A DNA stretch of 64,000 nucleotides, from positions 62,001-126,000 of the forward strand of contig NZ_BSTJ01000018.1 of the NCBI RefSeq assembly GCF_030269445.1, read 5' to 3'. Origin of the DNA: Actinoallomurus iriomotensis. Its GTDB lineage: Bacteria > Actinomycetota > Actinomycetes > Streptosporangiales > Streptosporangiaceae. The position numbers were made by a program, and so were the translations under genes. The notes under the pieces are model-generated. The model ran no database searches, had not been told where the DNA came from, and saw nothing but the letters and a program-made list of their open reading frames with translations. This document shows positions 40,403 through 49,024 of the stretch, piece after piece; the first letter of the stretch is position 1; each line of letters begins with the position of its first letter.

Positions 40403-42169
40403 TCAGCCGACCCGCAGTGAGCGGACCACGAAGTTGAGGTCCGGCCAGAGCTTCTTGTTGGTGTTGGGCAGCGTCATGAACACGATCCCGGGAGTCTTCT
40501 TCCCGGTGTCGACCAGGGCCACGGCCACGATGTCACCGGTGGCCTTCACTCCCGGACGGCGGTACGTCAGGTAGTCGCTGACCAGCCATCCCTTGTGGCC
40601 GCCGACGGTCAGCGGCTGGTTGGCCAGGACCCGCTTCTTGTGCTGGAACCCGAACATCCGCGCCTCGTACACCCGCGCGGCCTCGGCCGCGGCGGCCTGC
40701 TCGGTGCCGGGGCCGGTGTAGGCGTCCTTGGCCGCCCCGGAGAGCTCGGCGCTCATCAGCCGCGCCCAGTGCTTGGGCTGCCCGCTGGCCTTCTCGGTCA
40801 CGGCGAACTGGCTCGCGGTGAAGCCCAGTTCGTTCATCGGGCTGTTCTTCGCCGCAGCGGCCCACGGCTTGGAGAGCCGGGCGTACGACAGGCCGGACCG
40901 CACGTCCGTGACCCGGCCGAGAGCCTTCGTGTGCACGCCCCTGAACCGCGGGAGCGCCTTGCGCGCCGGCTGCTGCTCCTGAGCCGGCTGGGACGGGCCC
41001 TGCGAGGGCGTCTTCGCCGTCGTGGGAGCCGCCGCGGTGGAGGCCTTGCTGTCTCCGTTGTTCTTCAGGAAGTACACGCCCGCGACCGCGACGAGACCGG
41101 CGACCAGGATGCCGACCCCGATGAGGAGCGGACGCCGGGAGTGGCCGTCCTCGTCCTCGTAGGAGGAGATGAGCGCGCCGCCCGCTTCTCCGCCACCGCC
41201 GCCGGCGGCGCCCTCCTCCCGCATCCACTCCGGGAGCCGCAGGTTGCCGCTGCTCGGCTTGCCGGGCTTGGGCGGCGGGCCGGAGGGCGCGACGACCTTG
41301 TCCCACATGGGCGGGTGGTCGTCGGGGGCGAAGAAGTCCTCCTCGGCCGCCTCGTCCGCGGCGGTCGGGCGCTTCTCGGCGCGCGGCAGGGAGAAGGAGC
41401 CGGTGGACGAGGAGACGCCCTCCGGCGCCCCGGCGCCCGGGGACGCGGCGGACTCGGCGGAGAAGCTCTCCCGCCCGTACGGAGCTTCGTTCGGGGACTC
41501 CGCGGAGAACGTCTCGCGCCCGTACGGGGACTCGTTGGAGGACTCCGCGGAGAACGCCTCGCGCCCGTACGGAGCTTCGTTCGAGGATCCGGCGGCGCCG
41601 CCGGGCTTGTCGTCGAAGCTCGTCGGGCCGAACGACCCGGACCCGAAGGAGCCGAAGGAGCTGTTGTCGAAGGAGGTGTCGCCGAACGACGCGTCGCTGA
41701 AGGAGGTGTTCCGGAAAGAGGCGTCGCCGTAGGAGGAGGTGTCGCCGTAGGAGGAGGAGGAGGAGTCGAACGATCCGTAGGGCCGCGCACCCGGTCTCGG
41801 GTCGGGCACCTCGGTGCCGAACTTCGGCGTCGGGCCGTTCGGCCCGGGGTCCTCGATCTCCTCCACGGGCTCGCGCGGGCTCTCGCTGGGCTCGAACGGC
41901 GAGCGCGATGAGCGCGACGCCGGAGCCGGCGGCTCATCCGACGGCGAGACGGCCGGGAAGCCCCCGGTCGACGCCTCGTCATCCGCGGCGGACCACGACG
42001 GAGAGGTGCCGCCTCCGGACGACGAACCCTTCACGGACGGAAAGCCCTGGCCGCCGGACTCGTCTTCGGAGATCTTCGGTAGCGGCCCGGTCGTCTCCTC
42101 AGGCGCGGAATTCTGGTCGTTCTGGCTGGTGGCCGGGCGCCACGTCCCGGCGTCCCCCTGATCCGACAT
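40403..42169 (-). CDS. Membrane-anchored protein with low-complexity and tandem-repeat cytoplasmic region
   Basis: The 588-residue protein starts MSDQGDAGTWRPATSQ. The first ~340 residues are acidic, Ser/Gly/Pro-rich and disordered; they contain a degenerate 5-residue S-F-x-D/N-x repeat (SFRNTSFSDASFGDTSFDN) and three tandem 16-residue repeats of the S-NE-PYGRE-FSAES type (about 41450-41595). One membrane helix (LLIGVGILVAGLVAVAGVYFL) follows near residue 355, then a ~190-residue extracellular domain with a VGGHKGWLVSDYLTYRR core. TACCCT lies seven bases before ATG 42169 (leaderless). Function unknown; the topology suits a sensor or a wall-spanning scaffold. The repeat-coding DNA may vary between strains. 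Confidence 0.75.
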   Translation of the reverse strand: MSDQGDAGTWRPATSQNDQNSAPEETTGPLPKISEDESGGQGFPSVKGSSSGGGTSPSWSAADDEASTGGFPAVSPSDEPPAPASRSSRSPFEPSESPREPVEEIEDPGPNGPTPKFGTEVPDPRPGARPYGSFDSSSSSYGDTSSYGDASFRNTSFSDASFGDTSFDNSSFGSFGSGSFGPTSFDDKPGGAAGSSNEAPYGREAFSAESSNESPYGRETFSAESPNEAPYGRESFSAESAASPGAGAPEGVSSSTGSFSLPRAEKRPTAADEAAEEDFFAPDDHPPMWDKVVAPSGPPPKPGKPSSGNLRLPEWMREEGAAGGGGGEAGGALISSYEDEDGHSRRPLLIGVGILVAGLVAVAGVYFLKNNGDSKASTAAAPTTAKTPSQGPSQPAQEQQPARKALPRFRGVHTKALGRVTDVRSGLSYARLSKPWAAAAKNSPMNELGFTASQFAVTEKASGQPKHWARLMSAELSGAAKDAYTGPGTEQAAAAEAARVYEARMFGFQHKKRVLANQPLTVGGHKGWLVSDYLTYRRPGVKATGDIVAVALVDTGKKTPGIVFMTLPNTNKKLWPDLNFVVRSLRVG

Positions 42170-42271
42170 GCCGCACAGGGTACGTGAAGATCAACATTTC
42201 TCGCTTACGTCACTAATTACGCTCAGGCCACAGCTTCTTAGCCCCCGCGTGCCCCTCAGGTTACGGCCGTC

Positions 42272-43054
42272 TCACCCGACATCGACCGAAGAAACGCCCT
42301 GACGTGCGAGAACGTCCTGGTGAGCGAGGCGTTCCCGGGCGAGTAGCGTGCCTCCCGCCACGGCACCGGGCATCGCCAGCACCGCGCCCAGCGGAATGAG
42401 GAACACCACAAAAACCGAGGCCCCGAAGCCGGCGGAAAGCGCGCGTTCACGCCGCAGCAGCGCGAACTTCTCGCGTCGGCCCAGGCCACGCCGTTCGAGC
42501 GGGATCGAGGTCAGCTCCAGCGTGAGGAAGTACCCCGACACGAGGGCCGCCACGACCGGCACCACCGTCTGCCCGACGACCGGCAGGAACCCGAGCGCGA
42601 AGAAGAGCACCGCGAACAGGCCCGTGATCAGCCCGACGACGACCGCGTCCCCGAGACCGCGCAGGAGCTGCCGCCACAGCGGGACGTCCACCTCGGCCGG
42701 CCGGCCGCCCGCCGACTCCTCGACCCGGCCGGAGATGCTCTCGTAGAACGGCTCGCCGACCAGGAGCGTGACGCCGGTGAACGTGACGATCGAGAGCATC
42801 ACGGCGGCGGCGAAGACGAGGACGCCCATCAGCAGGCGTACGGTGTCGCGCAGCCCGCTCGACCAGTGGTCGGCGAACGGGCTGGCCGCCTTCACCAGGT
42901 CAGAGAGGTAGACGCCGAGGAACGTCAGCGCGACGACGTACAGCACCAGGACGATCAGCGCCGGAATCAGGCCGAACAGCCACTGCCCCGGCCGCCGCGC
43001 CACCCAGCCGAGACCGCGGGCGAAGTAGCGCACGCCGGCGAAGAAATCCCTCAC
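42272..43054 (-). CDS. EI24-domain (CysZ-like) membrane protein
   Basis: The 260-residue protein starts MRDFFAGVRYFARGLGWVARRPGQW and has four or five long membrane helices with the family's FYESISGRVEESAGG segment and an LGFLPVVGQTVVPVVAALVSGYFLTLELTSIPLERRG stretch. EI24/CysZ-like proteins include sulphate permeases, but many actinobacterial members have no assigned substrate. TACTCT lies six bases before GTG 43054, indicating leaderless expression. It stands alone. Confidence 0.85.
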   Translation of the reverse strand: MRDFFAGVRYFARGLGWVARRPGQWLFGLIPALIVLVLYVVALTFLGVYLSDLVKAASPFADHWSSGLRDTVRLLMGVLVFAAAVMLSIVTFTGVTLLVGEPFYESISGRVEESAGGRPAEVDVPLWRQLLRGLGDAVVVGLITGLFAVLFFALGFLPVVGQTVVPVVAALVSGYFLTLELTSIPLERRGLGRREKFALLRRERALSAGFGASVFVVFLIPLGAVLAMPGAVAGGTLLARERLAHQDVLARQGVSSVDVG

Positions 43055-43114
43055 GCGCCAAGAGTAGGCGTAGATCGCCCGCCACGTCCGGCGCGTTCCT
43101 CGCCGTACCGGCCC

Positions 43115-43515
43115 TCACGGCGTGGCGGCGGTGTAGCGCCAGGCGGCGGAGGACACGCGCCGGCTGACGTAGGCGGCGACGACCTCCTCGGGAAGGTCGC
43201 GGGGGGTGAAGCTGGGGCCGGTGGGCACGCGCGGCCGAAGGCGGTCGACGCGGAACGTACGCCAGTCGGCGCGGCCCAGATCCCAGGCCAGCAGCTACCA
43301 ACGGCGACCCCAGTTGACCAGGCGGTACGGCTCGACCTCGCGGCGGGTGGCGGCACCGGGATGGTGTAGTCGAAGCGGAGGCGCTCGTGGGCGCGGCAGG
43401 CCGCTGCCACGGCCGTCAGGGCGTCCGGGTCCACCACCGGTCCCGGGCGGTCCCTGGGCACGGCCACCATGGCGGCCTGCAACGTGCCGATCCGGCCGCG
43501 CGGGCGCGACGGCAT
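43115..43515 (-). pseudogene. Decayed WYL-domain transcriptional regulator (C-terminal part)
   Basis: Minus-strand sequence encodes RGRIGTLQAAM, then VDPDALTAVAAACRAHERLRFDYT in one frame, then after a frameshift EVEPYRLVNWGRRW-stop-LLAWDLGRADWRTFRVDRLRPRV and FTPRDLPEEVVAAYVSRR in another. This is the WYL ligand-binding half of a DeoR/YafY-type regulator. The expected Y-L-L is broken by TAG at 43295-43297, and the N-terminal helix-turn-helix is missing because the sequence switches abruptly to an epoxide hydrolase fragment at ~43520. At least three lesions make the gene non-functional. Confidence 0.75.
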
Positions 43516-43519
43516 GGCC

Positions 43520-44035
43520 TCTCTTTCGTACGCGACCTGGTGGCGCGCTGGCTCGAGGGCTTCGGCTGGCGGGCCCGGGAGGCGAAGATCAACTCCTTCC
43601 CGCAGTTCACCACCGAGATCGACGGCCAGACCATCCACTTCGTGCACGTCCGTTCGGCCGAGCGGGAGGCCACGCCGCTCATCCTCACCCACGGATGGCC
43701 CAACACCTTCGTGGAGTACCTGGACCTCATCGGCCCCCTGACCGACCCGGCCGCGCACGGCGGCGACCCGGCCGACGCCTTCGACGTGGTGATCCCCTCC
43801 CTTCCGGGCTTCGGCTTCTCCGGTCACACCCGCACGAAGGGCGGGAACGCCGCCCGTACCACCGACGCGTGGGCCGAACTCATGGACCGCCGGGGTGGTC
43901 ACTGGGCCGCCCACGACGCCCCGACCTGCTGGTCGACGACCTGCGCGGCTTCTTCCGTCGCTTCCGCGCCGTCGAGCCCGCCCAGGCGTTCAGTGAGCCC
44001 CGCTCGACGAGCGCATCCTCGGACGGTCGATCCTA
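43520..44035 (+). pseudogene. Decayed epoxide hydrolase with internal deletion
   Basis: The plus strand encodes LVARWLEGFGWRAREAKINSF, then EIDGQTIHFVHVRSAERE, PLILTHGWPNTFVEYLDLIGP, and IPSLPGFGFSGHTRTKGG: the EHN domain and oxyanion HGWP of an epoxide hydrolase. After WAELMDRRGG it jumps to the enzyme's C-terminal segment (GHWAAHDAP, then frameshifted DLLVDDLRGFFRRFR), so about 220 residues including the catalytic nucleophile are lost. The start is also missing. WYL regulators and epoxide hydrolases are often divergent neighbours, so this was probably one functional unit, deleted at both junctions. Confidence 0.75.
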
Positions 44036-44133
44036 GGGAGACCGCTCCGTTCCTGGACCGTCGACGGCTGAGGCATGGTTCCGGTGTGGCCGTCCGAGGC
44101 CCCGCCCGAACGAGGAAGAGCGGTGATCAGGCG

Positions 44134-44940
44134 ATGATGGAATCCGTACTGGAAGTGCCCGGCGCGCGGCTGCGCTATTTCGTACGTGGCTCGGGTCCCC
44201 TGCTCGTGCTCATCGCCGGAGGCCATGGGGACGCCGCCGTGAACGACGCCCTCGCCGCCCACCTCGCCGACAGGTACACCGTGCTCACCTACGACCGCCG
44301 GGGCCTGTCGGGCAGCACCACCGACGGCCCCGGCCCGACCCTGGCCACGCACGCCGCCGACGTCTCCCACCTGCTGTCCGCCCTCACCACGGAACCCGCC
44401 TACGTCTTCGGCAGCAGCATCGGCGCCATGATCTCGCTTGAGCTCACCACCGGCCACCCGGAGCAGGTCGGCGTCGTCGTCGCGCACGAACCGCCCGTCA
44501 TCCAGCTGTTGCCGGAACCGGAGCGCGCCGTCGCCGTCCAGGACCTGCTCGACGTCGAGGAGACGTTCAGGACGGAGGGCTCCCTCCCCGCCCTGCGCAG
44601 GTTCGCGGTGTTCGCCGACATCGACCCGACCGACCGTGAGCCCGACGTCGAGATGCGCCCTCCGGGACCGGAACACCTGCCGAACGCGGAGTTCTTCCTC
44701 ACGTACGACACGCCGGCCGTACGGACCCACGCTCTCGACCTGACCGGGCTCAAGGACTCACCCGCCCGTATCGTGCCCGGCGTCGGTGCGAACTCGAGCC
44801 ACATCTGGCCGCACAGGTGCGCCCGGTTGTTCGCCGAGGAGCTGGGCCTCCCCTACGAGACGTTCCCCGGCGGGCACAACGGATACCGGTTCCGCCCGCG
44901 CGCGACCGCGGAACGGCTCCACCAGGTGCTGGGCGACTAG
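44134..44940 (+). CDS. Alpha/beta hydrolase
   Basis: The 268-residue protein has the alpha/beta fold: VPGARLRYFVRGSGPLLVLIAGGHGDA, YTVLTYDRRGLSGS, nucleophile elbow VFGSSIGAMI (S95) and the late catalytic histidine in GGHNGYRF. Substrate unknown; esterase, lactonase or haloperoxidase-like. Start ATG 44134 or 44137, with GAGGAAGAG further upstream than ideal. Its TAG stop shares a CTAG with the stop of the convergent gene at 44937. It directly follows the hydrolase pseudogene but belongs to a different subfamily. Confidence 0.85.
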   Translation: MMESVLEVPGARLRYFVRGSGPLLVLIAGGHGDAAVNDALAAHLADRYTVLTYDRRGLSGSTTDGPGPTLATHAADVSHLLSALTTEPAYVFGSSIGAMISLELTTGHPEQVGVVVAHEPPVIQLLPEPERAVAVQDLLDVEETFRTEGSLPALRRFAVFADIDPTDREPDVEMRPPGPEHLPNAEFFLTYDTPAVRTHALDLTGLKDSPARIVPGVGANSSHIWPHRCARLFAEELGLPYETFPGGHNGYRFRPRATAERLHQVLGD

Positions 44941-46397
44941 GCGCGTTCGGCCGCGCGGCGGATGTTGCGTTGCATGTGGCCGAAGACGATCCCGTGGAAC
45001 GGCCACACGGCCCACCAGTAGAGCTGGCCCGGCAGGCCGCGAGGATGGAACAGCGCCCGCTGCCGGAACCACGTGCGGCCGTCCCGCTCGTCGATCGACA
45101 GGTCGAGCCAGGCGAGGCCGGGCAGCCGCATCTCCGCCCGCAGCCGCAGCAGCCGTCCCGGGTCGAGTTCCTCCACGCGCCAGAAGTCCAGCGAGTCGCC
45201 GACGCGCAGGTGGTTCGGATCGCGCCGGCCACGTCTCAGGCCGACGCCGCCGGCCAGGCGGTCGAACAGGCCGCGCGCGGCCCAGGCGAGCGGCCAGGAG
45301 TACCAGCCGTTCTCCCCGCCGATGCCCTCGATCACCCGCCACAGCGCGTCGGGTGACGCGTTCACCGGCGACTCGCGCACGTCGGCGTACAGGCTGCCGC
45401 CGGCCCAGTCCGGGTCGGTCGGCAGGGGGTCGCTCGGCGCGCCGGGCACGGACGCCGACGACCAGCGGGTCGCCACGTCCGCCGTGCCGACGTGTTCGAC
45501 GGCGAGGCGGACCGCCTCGTCGAAGCCGACCAGCCCCTCCGGCGGGTCCGGCACGTACGCGGCGATGTCGTGCTCGCGGCAGACCACCTCGTGGCGCAGC
45601 GACTCGACGAGCGGCCGGGCGACCGGGGCGGGTACCGGCGTGACCAGGCCGATCCACAGGCTGGACAGCCTCGGCGTGAGCGCCGCGACCGGCAGGATCC
45701 GGCGCGGGCGCAGGCCGGTGATAGCGGCGTACCTCCGCATCATCTCCTCGTACGTGAGCACGTCCGGGCCGCCGATGTCGAACGACCGGCTGACCTCCGG
45801 CGGCAACGCGGCGCACTCGGCGAGGTAGCGCAGCGCGTCGCGGACCGCGATCGGCTGGATCCGGCAACGCACCCACCGCGGGGTGACCATCACCGGCAGC
45901 CGCTCGGTGAGGTACCGCATCAGCTCGAAGGACAGCGAGCCGGACCCGATCACCACCGCGGCCCGCAGCACCGCGGTCGGCACGCCGGACGCGAGCAGGA
46001 TCTCCCCCACCTCGCCGCGGGAACGCAGGTGCTCCGACGCCCGTTCGGGCCCGGACGGCGGGAGACCGCCGAGGTAGACGATGCGGCGCACGCCGGCGTC
46101 CCTGGCGGCGGCCGCGAACGTACGGGCCATGCGTCGGTCGGTCGCGCCGAAGTCGCGGCCGGTGCCGAGGGCGTGGATGAGGTAGTACGCGACGTCGACG
46201 CCGTCCAGCGCCCGCCGCGTGGCCTCGGGGTCGGTCAGGTCGGCGCGGACGGTCTCCACCCGCCCGCTCCAGGGGTGGTCGCGCAGCCGTTCGGGGGACC
46301 GGGCGGCGCAGCGCACCGCGTGGCCGCGCGACAGCAGCTCCGGTACGAGGCGTCCGCCGATGTAGCCCGTGGCCCCGGTGACGAGACAGCGCGTCAC
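44937..46397 (-). CDS. NAD(P)-binding SDR fused to DUF2867 domain
   Basis: The 486-residue protein has an extended-SDR domain (TRCLVTGATGYIGGRLVPELL, TGATGYIG nucleotide loop; DGVDVAYYLIHAL; FDIGGPDVLTYEEMMRRYA) followed by a C-terminal DUF2867 (SRPBCC-like) domain from ~residue 340 (GGSLYADVRESPVNASPDALWRVIEGIGG...GWYSWPLAWAARG). This fusion is common in actinobacteria and its reaction is unknown. GTG 46397 overlaps the photolyase stop (GTGA). Coupling with photolyase suggests a stress or light-associated operon. Confidence 0.88.
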   Translation of the reverse strand: MTRCLVTGATGYIGGRLVPELLSRGHAVRCAARSPERLRDHPWSGRVETVRADLTDPEATRRALDGVDVAYYLIHALGTGRDFGATDRRMARTFAAAARDAGVRRIVYLGGLPPSGPERASEHLRSRGEVGEILLASGVPTAVLRAAVVIGSGSLSFELMRYLTERLPVMVTPRWVRCRIQPIAVRDALRYLAECAALPPEVSRSFDIGGPDVLTYEEMMRRYAAITGLRPRRILPVAALTPRLSSLWIGLVTPVPAPVARPLVESLRHEVVCREHDIAAYVPDPPEGLVGFDEAVRLAVEHVGTADVATRWSSASVPGAPSDPLPTDPDWAGGSLYADVRESPVNASPDALWRVIEGIGGENGWYSWPLAWAARGLFDRLAGGVGLRRGRRDPNHLRVGDSLDFWRVEELDPGRLLRLRAEMRLPGLAWLDLSIDERDGRTWFRQRALFHPRGLPGQLYWWAVWPFHGIVFGHMQRNIRRAAERA

Positions 46398-47761
46398 GCC
46401 GCCCGCCCCTTGCGGAAGCGGGCCAGCCCCTCGTCCAGGTCCACGATGGGGTCCGGATAGTCCAGGCGGCGGCGCCGGTCGTCGGGCAGCAGCCAGGGAC
46501 GGTGGACCGCCGAGCCCTCGACCTCCCGCAGCTCGGGCACCCAGCGGCGTACGTAGTCGCCCGTCGGGTCGAAGCGTTTCGCCTGGAGGAGCGGGTTGAG
46601 GACGACGTTCGGGCGGGTGGCCGCGCCCGTGCCGGCCACCCACTGCCAGTTGAGCTGGTTGTTGGCCACGTCACCGTCGACGAGCCGGTCGAGGAAGTAC
46701 CGTGCGCCCACCCGCCAGTCGACGTACAGCGTCTTCGCGAGGAAGCTCGCGGTGATCAACCGGCCGCGGTTGTGCATCCAGCCCTCCGTGGCGAGCTGGC
46801 GCATCGCGGCGTCGACCACGGGATAGCCGGTACGGCCCGCCCGCCAGGCCTCGGCGTCGTCGCCGTCGGGCCGCCACCGGTCGTTCCGGTGCCGGTAGTC
46901 CTCCCGCGCCACGTCGGGGCGGTCGGCGAGCATCTGCCGGTTGAAGTCCCGCCAGGCCACCTGCCGGACGAACGCCTCCGCGCCCGCTCCGCCGCGCTGC
47001 CGGGCGCGGTGCACCACCTCGACCGGCGACAGGCAGCCGAAGTGCAGGTACGGCGACAGCCGGGAGGTGGCGTCGCCCGCCAGGTCGTCGTGCAGGTCCT
47101 CGTACCGGTCGATCGGGCCGGCCAGCCAGGTCTTCAGGCGGCGCCGCGCCTCGGTCTCCCCGCCGCGGGGCAGGTCGGGCGACGGCGGCCCGCCGGCGAG
47201 CCCGGCGGCCTCGGGCAGCGGTTCGGAGCCGATGCCGGGCACGGAGATCCTCCTCGGCGCTCCGAGCGGCCGGCGCGTTCCCACGGCGCTCCACTTGCGG
47301 AAGTAGGGGGTGAAGACCGCCGCGTGGTCCTTGCCCGCGGGCGACATCGTGCCGGGCGGGATCACGACGACGGCGTCCGCGTGGACGCACAGGTCTCGGC
47401 GCATCTCGGTCAGCGCGGCACGCAGGCGTTCCTCGCGGCGCTGGGCGAAGGCGCTGACGTCGCCCGCCACGTGCACCTGCCCCGCGCCGGTCTCCTCGGC
47501 GACGCGGCGGACCTCGCGTACGACGTCGCCGGAACGGACCACGAGCCGCCCGCCGCGCTCGCGCAGCGCGGCGTCGAGGTCAGCGAGACAGTCGGCGAGG
47601 AACGTCGCACGGTTGGGCGTGCGGAAGCCGGCCGCGCGAATCCCCTCATCGAGCACGAACAGGGGAACGACCTGATCCGCGGCGTCGAGCGCGCCGCGCA
47701 GCACCGGGCTGTCGTGCGTCCGCAGATCGGCCGTGAACAGAGCGATCGCTACGGTCATCAC
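46394..47761 (-). CDS. phr: Deoxyribodipyrimidine photolyase
   Basis: The 455-residue enzyme has the N-terminal antenna Rossmann domain (ALFTADLRTHDSPVLRGAL) and the FAD-binding helical domain with RLSPYLHFGCLSPVEV, FVRQVAWRDFNRQML, AWRAGRTGYPVVDAAMRQL and the highly conserved GWMHNRGRLITASFLAKTLYVDWRVGARYF and DVANNQLNWQWVAGTGAATRP. It repairs UV-induced cyclobutane dimers with blue light. GTG 47761 or ATG 47758 is the start, preceded by GGAAAGGG. It is cotranscribed with the SDR-DUF2867 gene. Confidence 0.93.
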   Translation of the reverse strand: MMTVAIALFTADLRTHDSPVLRGALDAADQVVPLFVLDEGIRAAGFRTPNRATFLADCLADLDAALRERGGRLVVRSGDVVREVRRVAEETGAGQVHVAGDVSAFAQRREERLRAALTEMRRDLCVHADAVVVIPPGTMSPAGKDHAAVFTPYFRKWSAVGTRRPLGAPRRISVPGIGSEPLPEAAGLAGGPPSPDLPRGGETEARRRLKTWLAGPIDRYEDLHDDLAGDATSRLSPYLHFGCLSPVEVVHRARQRGGAGAEAFVRQVAWRDFNRQMLADRPDVAREDYRHRNDRWRPDGDDAEAWRAGRTGYPVVDAAMRQLATEGWMHNRGRLITASFLAKTLYVDWRVGARYFLDRLVDGDVANNQLNWQWVAGTGAATRPNVVLNPLLQAKRFDPTGDYVRRWVPELREVEGSAVHRPWLLPDDRRRRLDYPDPIVDLDEGLARFRKGRAA

Positions 47762-47788
47762 TCAGACCCTTTCCGCTCCCGGCCCAGA

Positions 47789-48376
47789 TCACTCCGGGTC
47801 ACGGCTCGCCAGAGGGTAGACCCTGCCCGGCCCGCAGAGGTGGTCCCGCACGCGTTCGACCAGCCCGATGCCGCTCTTGACGATCGTGTGCAGCAAGGGC
47901 ACCTGCGTTTCGCCGGACGTGGCCCGGCTCGGCGCGCCCGCCTTGGCGTGCTTCGCCTTCTCCCCCAGGGAGACGAGTGTCTCCCTGCTCACGTTCGCGG
48001 CCAGCACCGGGAAGATCCGCTCCTCCTCGTCGGTCATGTGCCGCCGCGCATCGGTGATCAGCCAGGACAGCTGGAGCGAGAAGTGATCGTCGGGCATGTC
48101 GGTCCGTGCGAGCCGTTTGAGGATCTGCTCGGCATGCTCGTGCTCGCCGTGGGCCTCGTCCGCGATCAGGTCACCGTCGGGGAGGTACTCGCGGACGGCC
48201 GGGTAGAGGTAGGCCTCCTCGGCCACCGAGTGCCGTACCGTCTCGATGATCATCTGGTCGGCCAGCGAGCGTCGCAGCGCTTCCCCGCCGGAGAGCACCT
48301 CCAGTTCTGTGAACAGCTGGTTCAGTTCTTGATGATCCTCCGTCAGGACGGTGATCAGATCCTCGGGTGGGTTCAT
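47789..48376 (-). CDS. Hemerythrin-domain (HHE) protein
   Basis: The 195-residue protein has a four-helix HHE domain with the di-iron ligands in LTEDHQELNQLF, VRHSVAEEAYLYPAV (H and E), AHGEHEHAEQIL (H, E) and LITDARRHMTDEEERIFPVL (H, E). Such proteins bind O2 or NO, or sense iron. ATG 48376 is chosen because homology starts at NPPEDLITVL; the frame is open above. GGAGAG lies upstream. Next to a photolyase, it probably belongs to a stress set. Confidence 0.9.
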   Translation of the reverse strand: MNPPEDLITVLTEDHQELNQLFTELEVLSGGEALRRSLADQMIIETVRHSVAEEAYLYPAVREYLPDGDLIADEAHGEHEHAEQILKRLARTDMPDDHFSLQLSWLITDARRHMTDEEERIFPVLAANVSRETLVSLGEKAKHAKAGAPSRATSGETQVPLLHTIVKSGIGLVERVRDHLCGPGRVYPLASRDPE

Positions 48377-48583
48377 GACGTGCGGTTCTCTCCGCCGTGG
48401 CCGCTCAGGTTGGTTCCCGCCCTGCCCGCTGCGCCGCACGGCAAACGTCGCGCGACGCGAATCCGCAGGTGAGAGCCATCTTCGACTCGTGCCGAGCCGG
48501 CCGGCGATCTCTCCCATGCCTTGCGGCCGCCGGCGATGTGGGCGATCCTCCGGATCGGGACACCACGCGCCGCGAGGAGTCAG

Positions 48584-49024
48584 ATGACCATCTGGACGGA
48601 TCGCCTCGACAAGATCCAGGCCGGTCAGGCCGCCAAGCCACGGGTCGTGGAGATTCTCCGGCTGCCCGACATCGTTTCGTGGCGGCCCGGCCAGGTCGTC
48701 ACCAAGTGGGAGACCGACGAGGACTTCTTCACGACCGGCGGCCAGCTGTTCGGCGGGTACCTGGGCGCCCTCGCCGACCAGGTCATGGGCCACACCGCGA
48801 TGTCGGTGCTGGAGGACGAGAACGCCTTCCGCACGGTCCAGATGAACGTCACGTTCTACCGCCCGGTGCGCGCGGGCGTGCTGTGGATCACCGGCAGAGT
48901 GACGCACAAGACCCGTCAGGCCGTTCACGTCCAGGTCGACTTCACCGACGCCGACGGCGCGCTGATGTGTTCGGTCACGGGCATTCAGATCGTCTTTCCG
49001 AGGACGCCCCGATCGACGCCGTGA
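48584..49024 (+). CDS. PaaI-type hotdog thioesterase
   Basis: The 146-residue protein is a single hotdog domain: GGQLFGGYLGALADQVMGHTAMSVL (central helix), VQMNVTFYRPVRAGVLWITGRVTH and VHVQVDFTDADGALMCSVTGIQIV. The family hydrolyses acyl- or aryl-CoA thioesters. ATG 48584 follows GAGGAG at five bases. Its 3' end overlaps the convergent MFS gene by 50 bases. Confidence 0.85.
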   Translation: MTIWTDRLDKIQAGQAAKPRVVEILRLPDIVSWRPGQVVTKWETDEDFFTTGGQLFGGYLGALADQVMGHTAMSVLEDENAFRTVQMNVTFYRPVRAGVLWITGRVTHKTRQAVHVQVDFTDADGALMCSVTGIQIVFPRTPRSTP

